Source: Lingula anatina (taxonomy: Eukaryota; Brachiopoda; Lingulata; Lingulida; Lingulidae). From it: a stretch of DNA of 64,000 nt. Position numbers and translations under genes: made by a program. The notes under the pieces are model-generated. The model ran no database searches and was not told the origin of the DNA. It was given only the letters and a program-made list of their open reading frames with translations. Of this stretch, positions 50,621 to 63,000 are shown in pieces. Location: contig NW_019775838.1 in the NCBI RefSeq assembly GCF_001039355.2, positions 2,125 to 66,124 of the forward strand, read 5' to 3'. The stretch's first letter is position 1, and each line of letters opens with the position of its first letter.

Positions 50621-51544
50621 GCTTGTATCATGCACAATGTGAAGCCCTTATACTAGTAGAGATCAATCAGCATCGATCAATATTTGATAAATTCCACCAA
50701 CCATACTGATGTCTCCTAGTGACTGTCTCTGTTCCAGAGTTTGCTATTTTGTAGTTATAGTATGTGTAGTAGTTAGAACATATATATTTTTCCTTATTCC
50801 ATTTTAAATGTAAAATCGTAAATTTGACTTAACCTGTAATTTGTTATTTGCCATTGACTTATGATGGAATACACTTGTAAATGTGTTATATAATGGTTCT
50901 GAGAAATAATTAGATTTTTTTTCCCTTTTCTTGAATACATAATAATATATAGATATATAAAGGTAATGGGTCAACTCAAGATTTGTTCTGTAGAAGATTG
51001 TTTATCTCTGTTATACTGTTTTAAAATAGTTTCAGGCACGAAACTTTCTGGCAGAGGGAGCCATATCATAACTCAATAAGACAATAACATAGTGTGGCAC
51101 TCCTAGTATGAAAATTTATAACTCTGAGATGTTACATGTCCATCTCACCTCAGCATTGCGAGCTCCAGACATCTGTCTCCGTCTGACTACTCTATTCCAT
51201 GTGCAAATCATTAATAGTCATTTTTCTAAGAACCCCTATTGTATTGTGTACTGACTTACTGTGTTTTACCTTTGTGTGTAAAGATCACCTATGTAAACCA
51301 TTAGCATATATATATTTCTAAAGAATCTCATTGTATGTAGACCACAATAAAGTAGCCCCTTTGAGTAGATTATACCCCGCAGAACTCAGATTGGCATTTG
51401 GTGTGCAAAGTCTGCCTGAACCCTGAACAGCAGTAAGAGAACAATAGGATGAAGACTTACAAGATGATGGCTGATTTCCTGAGTGAATGACAAGACAAGT
51501 GCAGCCATTTAAATGTTTTGGGCATCAATTTCTTCTCAGGTTGA

Positions 51545-52206
51545 CTAATAAATGAAGTTATTGCAAATACCAGATACATTGACAGTTTTGAATTTGTAAT
51601 CACAAACTTGAGTGTAATCCACCCACTTGTAGCAGTAGAAATTATAACTGTTTTGAATGAAGTCTTCGGGGAGGAATTACCAGTGCCTACAGTTGATGAT
51701 GTCATTTTGGAGGATATTGATGAATTGGTATAGCAGCTGGTTTTTGATTATGACGCAGAGGAAGACTCCTTTGCAGACCTACTAGATGAGAATGAATAGT
51801 CAGATTGAATTTATATGGGGCTATGGGCCTGGGTAAAAGTGCACAAAGATCTTTATTCCTCCCCATGACCAACCTATATTGGCATGCTAGTAACAAGCTC
51901 TGCTACACTGACAACCAGCTCCTAAATCTAGTAATCACAGAGGAGTCTGCACAGCAAATCTGCAAGAGGCAGACAACATTAGGGATTAGCAATGCACTTT
52001 ACAGCAAGTGCTTCAGGATATTTCAAGTGAAGTCACACTCTTCTATTAACTACTGATGGGGAATGCCAAGCCCATTTTGCTTGTGCTTACAATGTGGAAT
52101 ATCTAAGGGACACATGGCATTCCCCCTCCCCATTTCCTGCAAAGATAAAGTAACTACTAACACAGGACTAGCAGATCTACACGATTTGCTAAAAAATTTA
52201 AAGTAG
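51545..52206 (+). pseudogene. Unrecognised degenerate ORF pair
   Basis: 51545-51799 reads as a coding-like stretch (NEVIANTRYIDSFEFVITNL, later an acidic end FADLLDENE) with one internal stop. A shifted frame at 51805-52206 continues with NLYWHASNKLCY and FCLCLQCGISKGHMAFPLP. Composition suggests real protein ancestry, probably from a retroelement, but no family is recognised. Confidence 0.3.
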
Positions 52207-52339
52207 TGAATCAGTACCAGTATGGAATCGGTGAACTCCTGAAGTCGCAGGATAGTGCCACACTGTTTTAAAGCAAAGAAAATGAACTTTTTCTGTCAGA
52301 TTCTCTCAGAAATCAGTTGGACATAGGAAAAAAAATTCC

Positions 52340-52542
52340 CTAGATATAGGACAATGAAAACAAACCATTTGAAAGAATAATAAGCAGCATACAGTCGGAT
52401 GTGGGACAGAGAACCACAGTGGCTGATGATGGCTGTGATGAAGAAACCGCAACGTGGAATGAAGAGAGAGAAGCATTGGTGTTGTGGTCATATAATACTA
52501 GATTACCTTTAGAATTAGTGGCAGAAGAATGGGACAACGTGG
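52340..52542 (+). pseudogene. Repeat-derived ORF fragment, copy 1
   Basis: This frame contains IISSIQSDVGQRTTV and CDEETATWNEERE and ends just before the candidate LTR. A homologous fragment lies downstream at 53080-53170 (MISSIQMEVEQRSTL, CDEETATF). Two copies flanking an LTR suggest nested or tandem copies of one retroelement family. Confidence 0.45.
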
Positions 52543-52818
52543 TGTAATGAACCATAACTAATACTGATAAGTTTAAATTTGCATGTATGTAATTTGCATA
52601 TTTGTTTAATTTATCTACAGTTTAGTTTTAATTTATTCAAATGTATTTAAGCATGGCAGGTTGCATGCCAATTACAGAAGATAGTTTGGAATGCAAAGTA
52701 GGATCAGGTATAAAAGAGGCGACAGAGCCACAGAAGGGACATATAGATAGAGACATGTAGATACATAGAGAGAGAGCCAGCTGACTGAACCTGAATAACC
52801 AACCGGTTGGTTATTACA
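52543..52818 (+). repeat. Candidate LTR with TATA box and primer-binding site
   Basis: The 276-bp segment starts TGTAATGAACC and ends GGTTATTACA, giving TG...CA borders. It holds a strong TATAAAAG at 52709-52716. Two bases after its end, TGGCGAGCTCCC begins with the TGG expected of a tRNA primer-binding site. A 22-bp perfect palindrome centred on ACCGGT lies at its 3' end (about 52792-52813). A related 3' end with AACCAGCTGG recurs near 53240-53262. No second full LTR was found. Confidence 0.45.
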
Positions 52819-52879
52819 AATGGCGAGCTCCCAGGTTTCACCTTAAGCAGCTGAGACAAAAAGGCAGTTTATAGTCAAG

Positions 52880-53170
52880 ATGTTGTATGAAGACGAGTAC
52901 CAGTATGAAGACCCAGAAATCTACAGCAGGCTGTTAGATTGTCTGGGCGAAATCATCAATCATCTGAAAACACTGGCAACAAACAAAGATGGACTTTTAT
53001 TGTCAAATACTCTCGATAATCTGTGGGAAGTAATGAAATAAGAGACAACAATGTATGACAACTAAAACAAACTATCGAAACAATGATAAGCAGCATTCAG
53101 ATGGAAGTGGAGCAAAGAAGCACATTGGATGATGACAGCTGTGACGAAGAAACCGCAACATTCAGTTAAA
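52880..53170 (+). pseudogene. Short ORF after the LTR, copy 2 of the repeat protein
   Basis: The ORF starts at ATG 52880 and stops at 53041 (QYEDPEIYSRLLDCLGE). After in-frame stops the resemblance to 52340-52455 resumes up to CDEETATF. By position it would be the first ORF of the element, but it is broken and not a recognised family. Confidence 0.35.
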
Positions 53171-53312
53171 TAAACCATGTAGAGAAAACTATAGCTGCCT
53201 GTCTCAGTTGACTTATTGGTGAAAAGCAACTCTAAGAACCTGAATAACCAACCAGCTGGTTATTATAGTGGGTGGTAATTAGATTGTATATACAAAAATA
53301 CTTTTGTTGGCA

Positions 53313-53600
53313 AAAGAAGAGGAGAGATAAAGATCTGAATTAGAAATTCTAAGGCAGTCAGCATTCGAAACCCTAACAACATTCAATAGGCAATTCAGGG
53401 GGAGTGAAAATAGCGCATTCACTTTCCCTAGACAAGGAGAAACTTGAGTATTTTGTAGTCAGGGCATATGTAGGTGCATTAGTGAATAGATATCTAGCAG
53501 AGGAGCTTATGGTAAGAGGTCGGCCTACAACTCTGGAGGCAGCTATCATATGGACGGAACAGGAAATTTTTGGGAATGAAATATTGTGCTAAATTAAGCA
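53313..53600 (+). pseudogene. Second gag fragment
   Basis: The translated frames parallel the gag at 46540-46810: SELEILRQSAFETLTTFNRQ, then after a one-base shift the VRAYVGAL and LAEELMVRGRPTTLE blocks. It is a separate, more decayed copy of the same retroelement family, without knuckle or protease. Confidence 0.65.
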
Positions 53601-54392
53601 TGGGTTGCTGATAGAAATAAAAATCCCATTTGCCAAATTCACATTTCAGTGGAACACCTGTCCTCTCCACTGATTTCAGTAATGTTTGATTGTATCACCC
53701 AGACAATTCCACTTACTGTATGTTCAATACAGCAAGTCAGAATGCAAAAGTCTCATAAAAGAGGATGAGACTCAAAATACTGATCCAGACAGTGACATAT
53801 AGTGCTTCATTTTTCTAAATCAACTTAAAGGACTCTTTTAAGAAGTGTTTCAGTGACGAATTTTGTGCAGCACCAGAAAGACAAGAAAGAGGATAAGTGC
53901 AGCAGCATGATAACTGTCAGAGGGACATATCTAAACAATCACGACTCTGTGTGGCATTCCCATCCAGTAGTGAACAGGCAGCCTATAGGTAACCTGTTAT
54001 GTGCAACTTTGAGAACTTTTACTAAATTCAAGGAAATTAGTGATGCTCTAAATATGAAAACTATCCAAGAAAGGCAGTTTTACACTTAACAGAACTACCC
54101 TGCTTAGGGTCTACACACAACATGGGTCAAAAAGGTTGTCCCACCCCCAATTCTATTCCAAAGGAAAGTAACCAAGGAAAATAAGAGAAAAGAAGGATAT
54201 CAGTATGTAATATGCATGGGTTTAAGACTTCCATCTCTGCTTACTGTTGCTACTTGACTTTTATGACCTTTCCAAAGGCCCAACCTGACTATAGCAGTAA
54301 AACATTGCACTAAACAGACCTTATATGCTTACAATACCTCTTTCTGTCCATTGATGAGTGTCTGAACCATGTTCTGAACATTATTATCTTCA

Positions 54393-54429
<37 letters not shown>

Positions 54430-54859
54430 TTGATAAATAAATAAAGAATGAAAGAAATTTGTATGACTTTTTTTTACATTGTTCATTATGTTCTTAATTC
54501 AGTAATTTCGCGTGCTTGAAAATCCAGTATATCCAATCTATGTTCCTTACAAACTGGTGGTTTCAACTATTGCTGGAAAGAATACTTTTCAAGATAAAAA
54601 GCTTCTTAAGCTTTTGTTGCGATAATGGCATAGCACCTTGGAGAAATGGCTCGGTCAAACAACTGGACTAAGTGGACTGTTTTGATGTTAGGCTGAAAGA
54701 GAGGATAGGCAGTGTGAGTGGAACAAATATGGGATTTTCATGACACAGTGCTAAAACAACTGAAAACCTTAGAAACTGCATACACATCAATTTTAGGAAA
54801 TTAAATAATTGTAATTAATTGTAAGAAGTAATTTAACAATTTCAGTGACAATACTGGAC
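53601..54859. other. Intergenic DNA with (TAA)n microsatellite
   Basis: No gene is supported. An (ATA)n run of about 38 bp lies at 54392-54430. An open frame at 53853-54089 lacks a known domain. Confidence 0.4.
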
Positions 54860-57800
54860 TTAAAAGTAATAGGCAGCATATTTAAGTTCTGTTTTCCGAC
54901 AACCTATATTTACCCTTGTCAAAAGAAAACTAAGTCTATCCAAGACGATAAGACTTTCAATAACAGGTGCCAGCAGAGTTCTCAGAAAACAAAATGCTTC
55001 AAGTTTGCTCCTTTCTGATGAATGCTGGTTTTCATATTCTTTGATCATCTGGTCAGATATCTGAAACATACAAATTTTAAGTTTTCAAACAGCTGAGAGC
55101 AGCAATTCAAGTTTAGGAAGAATTTTACAAAAACATCCTTCTGCTAACTAATTTTATCAGTTACAAATGCGAACACTTTTTATTTTGTCACTTATCACAA
55201 ATATAAGTGGTAACAGCTCCTGTACAAACCATTATGCTAAATGTGTGTGTGCATGCATTTGGTGTGCGAGAGTGTGTGTGTGTTTAGTTAGTCTAGAGCA
55301 TAAAAACAGCATAAAGACAGTTGAAAATCTTTTAAATTATAAAAAGGATCATTCACATAAAGTCACTGATACCTTTTCTTGATCAAATCCTAACTTTGCA
55401 AGAGCTTTCCTAACATATTGTGTAAAACTGGAACACTTGGCTGCTATTCTTCCCACTTGCCATTCCTTGCTCACTTTGCCATTGGACAGGTCTTGGAGAA
55501 TCACTTGCAGTAGGGCTCTCCAAAACTTAGACTGGTCTGATGCCTGAAAAGAAACAGCTATTAGCATCGATCGATCTATCTCTCCCCACATTTATGGCAC
55601 ATTCAGAACAGCAGATCAACAAATCCACGGATCAAATAAGGCAACCCACTTAAAAGCTTGTCACTCTATTCCTGATTAGACACTGAATTGATTCTCTGAA
55701 GGGGATCACACAACAAACATTCGAGTGGGTTGGCACTATTTGATCCACGGATCTGTTTGTCTGTTGTTCTGAATGTGCTCTCTTGCTCTCCACACATAAA
55801 CATGCCCACAGAAACAATCTAACACTTTCCTTTACCTTTTTCTCAAACTTTTCAATATGACTTTTCTTACCTCTATACTTTCTTTGGTTGATTCTGGAAA
55901 AAAAAGGTGAAACATGTTTTTAAGAATCCAATAGCTATAAGTGTAAAAACAGAAACAAATGTTCCCCAAGCCTTACATATATGCAACTTTAAAGGAGTAA
56001 CTATGTATTATGGGAATGCTGCTCATCTCTGTTACTTGCTGATTACCTGTAAGTCTTTCAAGTGACTGTGATGCTAACATCCTGGCATTTCTGCCAAGAC
56101 TAAAGGTACATTTTCTCAGATATTCTGACATCGGGAATCCACTGTCTTTAGTACCTGTACATAATGGAGTATTTATAGATCAATTTATTCATCAAGTTCA
56201 ACAAATGAAAATGAAAAACCATTTATTTTTTTCTCCTGTAGTTGTATGCATCAAACAAATTCTTACTATAATGCCTATTTTAATAGCAAAATAATCAAAG
56301 TTCTAGTCAATACAAATGGCTTTCTCTGATATAAACAAAGACTTGATGCAAACAAAGACAAAACTGACAGCTTACTATTGTTCATTAGTGCCAAACACTT
56401 TATCTCAAAGCATTTTAAATGTCATGCCTTACCTTCTTTTTGGTTTCCATAGGGACAAGTGAAAAACTCCTCATCTATCAAGTGATAGCAACACCCCACA
56501 ACACACAGCAGTCTGGCAGAGTCGCTTTGAGCAAACAGTTTGAGTATTGTAGGGGACAGATTACCACAGGTGTGGAGACCCGTCAACATAACACAACTGT
56601 CAATGTCACACCTGTCAGTTACGTTCTTTTCCTGCTTAAAAGTTTGTTCAGATTCAGCCTCTATAGATTCAGTTGTATTCAAAGAGGCCACCTCTTTCTC
56701 ACCAGAATGATCTATTGCACAGTTTGCTGGGGACATTTCTAAACATCCCGATGAATCGTGGATTGAGTTATCAGATAAACTGGACGAGATCAACCTTTCT
56801 AAATCTGTAGATTCAGTCACAAACATAGTCATGGGTACATAAGAGCCACCATGCTGCCCTCTGTGACCCGAGGAGTCATGTGAGGTATCCCCTCCCATCC
56901 TATCAGGAGGACCACTGGTACCTAAATCTACATCTTGTTGTTGTCCACGGTTGTTCTCTTTCCATTTTGCCATTCGTAATTCCTTCTTCTCTCTTCTAGT
57001 CAGTTTAATACCTGCTTTTTGATGAGTTGCATTTCTTTTCATGCCGCTCCAATATTTTTCAAGTTTTCTGTTCCTGTCCTGAGCGCCATTTGTGTTGATA
57101 TCTGAGGAGTCAATGCCAATTCCACACAGACTATACTCCATGGATAAGGTTTCACTGAGGTATCCTTTACCACTTCCAATGTCTACAAACTGGAAGTGAA
57201 TACATGGAAAAATAAGTGTCTTATGACTTTGTACTGGGACACAATATGATTAAATTTATATATTATGTATATATATTGCACATAATCAAATAAACAGTAT
57301 ATATGTAAAGTAAATTATACTGTGTCACAGAATTAAATTGACCATGCACAGAAAAAAATAAATACTAGTAAATAGATAATAATAAATAGATAATCCTAAT
57401 AATAATGCTGCAAACATCACAATCTTTCATAATAACTTTAAAGTCATTAAAATATACTTTTATCTAGCATTTGTGGTGTTTTTATTGTAAAAGAATAGAA
57501 ATACTAGGAAACCTGCTTTCCATCTTTGTTGGTACCACTCTATTAATTCACTCATAACAGTTACTGTAAGTTTCAGTGTATCTTAATTAAACACAGTATT
57601 TATAAGACAACTGAACCTTGGATATTCCATGTCTTAGAGCCAGCTGACTGCAAGTCCTGGCCATCACTTGAACCTCATGGCTCTTCTTATCTGACATTCC
57701 AAATGGGATGAAATGATCCCCTGCCTCCCCTGCATTGCTGGTCTCTGATTCTACAATATGGTTTATATCTTCCAAAACACCCAGATAACCAAGGCTGTGC

Positions 57801-58204
57801 TGAAGAGCACTGATGATGAAGTTCTCTAACGACCCATGTAACTTATCAGAAGATCCGGTACTAGCCCCAGTAGAATAACTTGTTTGTACTTCTTGTCCTA
57901 TGTTTTCATTTTTACCACAAAGTTTTGCATTTTGACCAATTCCTGAATATATCGAGTCCAGTTTCATGGGATTGCCAACTTTTTCTTTTAATGCACTTTT
58001 CTTTGTGTTTTTCTCTGACAGTTTTTGAAACAACTGTTCTCGGTAAACTGATGTAGTTGATAATATTTCCTGCCCAAGACCTACTGAAACAAAGCTATCC
58101 CATTGTTTCTCTATTATGAAATCAGCCAAATGTGCATTAGCAAACGGCAGATAGGGAGTCAAGAACTTGGTCACCTTTTCTAGATTCTCTTCTGATTTTT
58201 CCAT
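54860..58204 (-). CDS. METTL25: METTL25-family methyltransferase-like protein (6 exons)
   Basis: Exons are 57617-58204, 56433-57189, 56047-56154, 55871-55893, 55373-55543 and 54860-55060. All junction phases agree and give 615 residues, close to human METTL25 (603). Exon 2 opens with a SAM-binding motif I, FVDIGSGKGYLSETL. Further on, LTGLHTCGNLSPTILKLF and VVGCCYHLIDEEFF are the family signature. The basic stretch (RREKKELRMAKWKENN) and the Ser/Asp-rich linker between them are variable. The C-terminal LRTLLAPVIESLIVLDRL is also characteristic. Exon 4 is a 23-bp microexon. The substrate of this family is not settled. The gene is divergent from CIP2A, with 1.8 kb between start codons. Confidence 0.9.
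55597..55778. mobile_element. Fold-back MITE in METTL25 intron 4 (family 1)
   Basis: GCACATTCAGAACAGCAGAT at the left pairs with the complement at the right (GTTCTGAATGTGC). Inner blocks AGGCAACCCACT and AGTGGGTTGGC pair as in the element at 33438-33612. The shared core identifies one family with divergent ends. It is intronic, with no coding effect visible. Confidence 0.65.
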
Positions 58205-60011
58205 TCTGGCTGAGCTTTAATTAAAATTTACATGAAGTACACTCATTACCCAATAAGACCTGTGTCCAAATTTTTCGTCAATATAAAAATGCAATTCATT
58301 TTAAGGATGCCATACATGTGGGTCAGACCACTTGAGGAAGCACTTAATTTGTTGTAGTGAACCGCAGCCTCTTCTCGCACCCCGTGCCCGGCCGTGGCTC
58401 TCTCTCGCACCTGCACCTCTCCATACAGACTCGTTCTCCGCTGCACGATGTCTTAACAGGTCGAAGCTCGCCGTGGAACTGTGTTGTGATATGTGGGTGA
58501 GCTGGCGATTCCCAGTTCTCTCGCACCGACCCACACCGTCCTGCGTCGTGGCTCAAACTATTCAGCGTTTACTCACTTCCGCCAGGTGGCGTAAGGGTCG
58601 CAGTTCGGGAACTGCTTCCGGCACAAAACACCTCTTTACAACAACTGCTTTCTCAATTTCGTGTATAATCACACAAACTTAGTTTTTCCACAACCTATAT
58701 TTGCCTGTGCTAAAAATCCTACAAGCCATGGACCCTTGCTACATGTACTTCTCGTCTGTCTGTCTGGTTTTGGGGGTGAACGTCTCCTGGCTGGGTGCTA
58801 CATGGGCGCTGACATATTTTTGAGGCATGATGGGTTGAAAAGAAAATAATATTTTTATTATAAATTTGATGCCAGTTGTTACTTAGAATGATTTTTCAAA
58901 ATTTTGAATATATCTCAAAGTATATCTAAAAGATGTTCAAATTCTAATACGGTTATAGGAGAATATTTCAGGACATTTGCATGACAAACCACTTCGACTG
59001 ACTTTTTAAACTTTTGAACTGGTAGTATCTAAAATGCATTGGAACCATTCAAAAATGTTTTACAACAATTATTCACCAAAATTTTGGCAGTATTGATTTG
59101 TTTTGCTATGATTATTAGAGGTTTATATCAACAAATCAGCGGCGTTAAAAACGGAAGAACGTCATGGATAGCGTAAACAAAATTCAAAATCCAATATGGC
59201 GGCATATCCAAATTTGAGGAACACCGCTGTATGATCAGTGATTTTTTGTGTTCTACATTTTCACAGTTTATTGAGATAGTCATATTATCTTTATTTAAGT
59301 AACATTGGAGGTAAGGATAATTTTGAGTTTGTCCTGTTATTATCAAGAACCTTTATTTGCTAGATTACCCGATGACTTTGAAATGTTTTCGTTGTCATAC
59401 TCATCATCATTACATGAAATCATGGATTTAATTTTAATGTACATGACAATATTAGTATTATCAAGTTACAGCCAATCACATAAACAACTACATATAATCA
59501 TATTTATATAAGAATTGCAAATAAATAATATATACAATGAGATATTTAAAAGTAGATGTTTCATACTATGTTAACGTGAAATTAAATGGAATGTATAAAT
59601 TGGGGAGATGCCGCATGAGTTTTTTTCCATTTCGTTTGACTTTGTTGGGGCCAGCTATTTACATAGGACATAGATTTTTGACACTTTTTCAGTATCCTTC
59701 AACCCCCACCCTATCCTATAACCCTTTGCTTTTCAAAATCTTTTAAAAATTATGTGGTGACTTTGAGCTGTCTCTGCTATTCAAATTGTTGTCATCCCAT
59801 TTGCCAGAGTTTTAAACTAGTTAAATAGCAGTGACACTGATCAAAGTTACCACATAAATTAAGATACTGCAAAAGCAAAATTTTAAGGAAATTAGATTGA
59901 TATTGGTATGGAACTGTAAACAGTTTCAAGGATGCATTAAGAAATTATTGTGATAAGATTATCTTTACTTTCCATGCTGGCATATATTCTAGATTTCAGG
60001 TAAAAGACAAA
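58205..60011. promoter_or_regulatory. METTL25-CIP2A intergenic region with predicted CIP2A 5' UTR exon
   Basis: A GC-richer block at about 58370-58640 lies upstream of METTL25. Near 59191-59205 CCAATATGGCGGCAT resembles a YY1 element, often found at start sites. A donor GGAG/GTAAGG ends at 59310, and an acceptor GATTTCAG ends at 59999, just before the CIP2A start codon. This predicts a non-coding first exon of CIP2A ending at 59310 and an intron of 689 bp. Confidence 0.5.
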
Positions 60012-63000
60012 ATGGAAGCCACTGCGTGTGTGAAGGCAGTTGTGGCAGCTGCAAACTGCTACAGAAACAATAAAAATGAGGGGAATCTCACCCAGCTCCA
60101 GAGGCATTTAGATGTAAGACATGCAATTTTGTCTATTTTGATAAGGAATTTCTTTGAACATTCATGTAATCATGTCTTTGATTTTAAGGTGAAGTACTTC
60201 CTTCCATATGTGATTTAACAGTTTTTATTAACAGAATAGAAAGTTGACTTTCCTTTATACTTTAAACATAGATAGATGTTTGGCTGTTGTGATTTACTAG
60301 TAAGAAACTCTCATAAAGTTATAGTGATTAGGATTTGGTATGATTAAATTAACATTAATGTTCTTAATCTATCTTTTAACAAGGTGCTCATCAGTATCAC
60401 TGGGAAGGGATCATCCCTGAAGTTCTTTGACCCGAAGCAGCTCCTCCCTACAGAATGTCTCAGTTGTCTGGTGGACGTCCTCTCTGACCCTCAGACCAAA
60501 CCCTCCTTGGCTCTCAAGACAATGGTGCTACTCAGCAACTTAGGTAAGTCATAGACTGGCATGGAAATTGCACTTATGATATGGATGTAAGTAACTTAAT
60601 GTCATGGAGATTGCACTGATGATATGGATGTAAGTAACTTAATGTCATGGAGATTGCACTGATGATATGGATGTAGATCTTAGTATTCAACTGATTGTGT
60701 CCATTTTTAAGCCAGGCACTGTGTTAAACTTGTTTACTTATATTATGTATTACATTTGTTTATATATCCACTATATCAACAGTGAATAGATCTTATGGTT
60801 TTCTTATAAACTGCACCTACAACAGAACTCATGAGTCCATGTGATATCTTAGCCAGTCGTTAAATATTTTTACTTAGTAAATCTTTTTAACATTGCAGCA
60901 AATGACAGTGAAATCCGTCACATGTTACATTCTGTGTTTCACCTGACGTCGTCATTAGCAGCGTTCTTACGCTTGAGCGGGGCCACACCTGCAGACAGAT
61001 GCTCAGTACAGGTGAGAGCAGTGAAAGTGATACTTTGTTTTTGTTGAAAATTACTGCTTGTTTTGTCTTGTCAACTGTCTTGTTAGACATCTTGTCATGA
61101 CTCAAGAATTGATTTTTAAATTTTTAATATTTGTAAATATTTGCTTTACCAGTTGTAAACTTGATGTTGAATCAACATTTAAAATAGACTGGAACATTGT
61201 ACAACATTGTCTAATGCAGGTTTTGTGAGATGAATAAGGAAGTTTGATAGAAGAGTAATATTGTCAAGGCCATTGGCTAGATGTCCAGTTGCATAGAATG
61301 TAATTGTCATATTTTTATCATGTTTCTATTTTGTTATTTCTATTGTTTTCTTTCTATTGTGTTTCTATTGTGTTACATCTTTTGTGTCATTTCAGTGCAT
61401 GGAACTTCTCCAAAGAATTACCTACAACAGCAAAATATCTTACCAGGAAACATATGTTGAAGATTTGATCAATTTTGTTGTCAAGCACATGTAAGTAATG
61501 AATATACAATTAACATGCATTTATTTGAAATTAACAGATCTGTTATGTATTTATACATGGATAAGCACTGGCTGTATAGTTTAAGGTAAATGAATAATTA
61601 AAACATTTTATTTATAAATGTGCAAAGTGTATGTATTATATATTATTTACAAAATGATGACAACTGAATATCATTTACATTTTCATTTATCTATGGTCCA
61701 GTCAAGGTAAAGAGACTGACATGAGCCAAGCATGCCTAGGGTTGTTTGCTAACATGTGCAGGCATAACTTCTCCATACAGACGCATGTGAAGAACTTGGT
61801 AAGATATTAACATGGTGTTATTATGTGTAAACCTAGAGTTGACCTACCTCCTATCTTGGGAAAAAGATTTATGGCTGCATTTGTCCTAATGGTTGTTTAG
61901 AATGAGTAGGTCACAATGGCTACTACGCACTAACTCCATGGGGACTATCATTATCTCTCGTTTCCTATGATGTATATAATCACCAAATTTTCTTTATTAT
62001 ACTCAATGCCTGGGGGGGGAGTTAGTCTGTTAACTTCATTGCATTCAACCAGAGTCTCTGTGGTATAAGTGTGCACTAGCTATTGCAACCCAACTCATTC
62101 TGAAGTACGTTTAGTATAAACATACGTATCTTGAAATTTGATTTCATTGTTGTGAGGTGTTAATATATTCTTTAGCTGAATAGAAGAGTTGTTTTTGTAA
62201 AGATTAAATCCATTATTATATATTATTATCAGGACAACATCAAAGTGATCTACAAGACCCTAATCTCCTACTTGTCCCATAAGAATCTGACTATGGTGGT
62301 GTTTGCCCTCTCTGTACTGGCCAGTCTCTGTATGCATGAAGATCTGGGAGAAAAGGTAGAAAATAAGAGAATAACATTGTGGCATTAACTTAATTGTGTT
62401 AGGAGAAATATATCTATTCAAATCAGTTACAAATACTTGATTGAAATGATTGTCTGAGGACTTAGAAAATTAAAAGCCATTTTTATTTTATCCTTGTACT
62501 TAGCTGGGAAACCTGTATACTGCATCTCCATCTTTGTTTTAAGAATAAAAAGTGCACTAATTTTCTACAAATTTCCAAATAAAGGAACATCTGCTATGTA
62601 ATGTAAACTGGGATCTTATCTTGTATTTTAGCTTTTCAACTCAAAGAACATTCACCAGACATTCCAGCTGATCTTCAATATCATAGTGAATGGAGAGAGC
62701 AGCCTCACTCAGCAGTATGCAGTGGATCTGTTCATTGATCTCATCAGAAACCCTAGGATACAACACTCACTAGCAATGTAGGTGGCAGCACTTAAAACAC
62801 ATGATGAAAACCTGGGGAAGATAGATTTTATATTTACCAGGTTTTTACTCTCAATAATTAAAGTTTAATAAGCAAATAAATAAATAAATGAATAAATAGA
62901 TAAAACTGCCAGACATTCATACTGGCAGTTATGAAAACTTTGCCAGGCCAAATGTGTTTTTCCTTAACTGACTAAATTCATAAGGAAAGCTCTTAAAATT

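Noticed and set aside
58332-58682. GC-rich overlapping frames near the METTL25 promoter
   Set aside because: All three frames are open because of local composition. The region is better read as promoter-proximal DNA.
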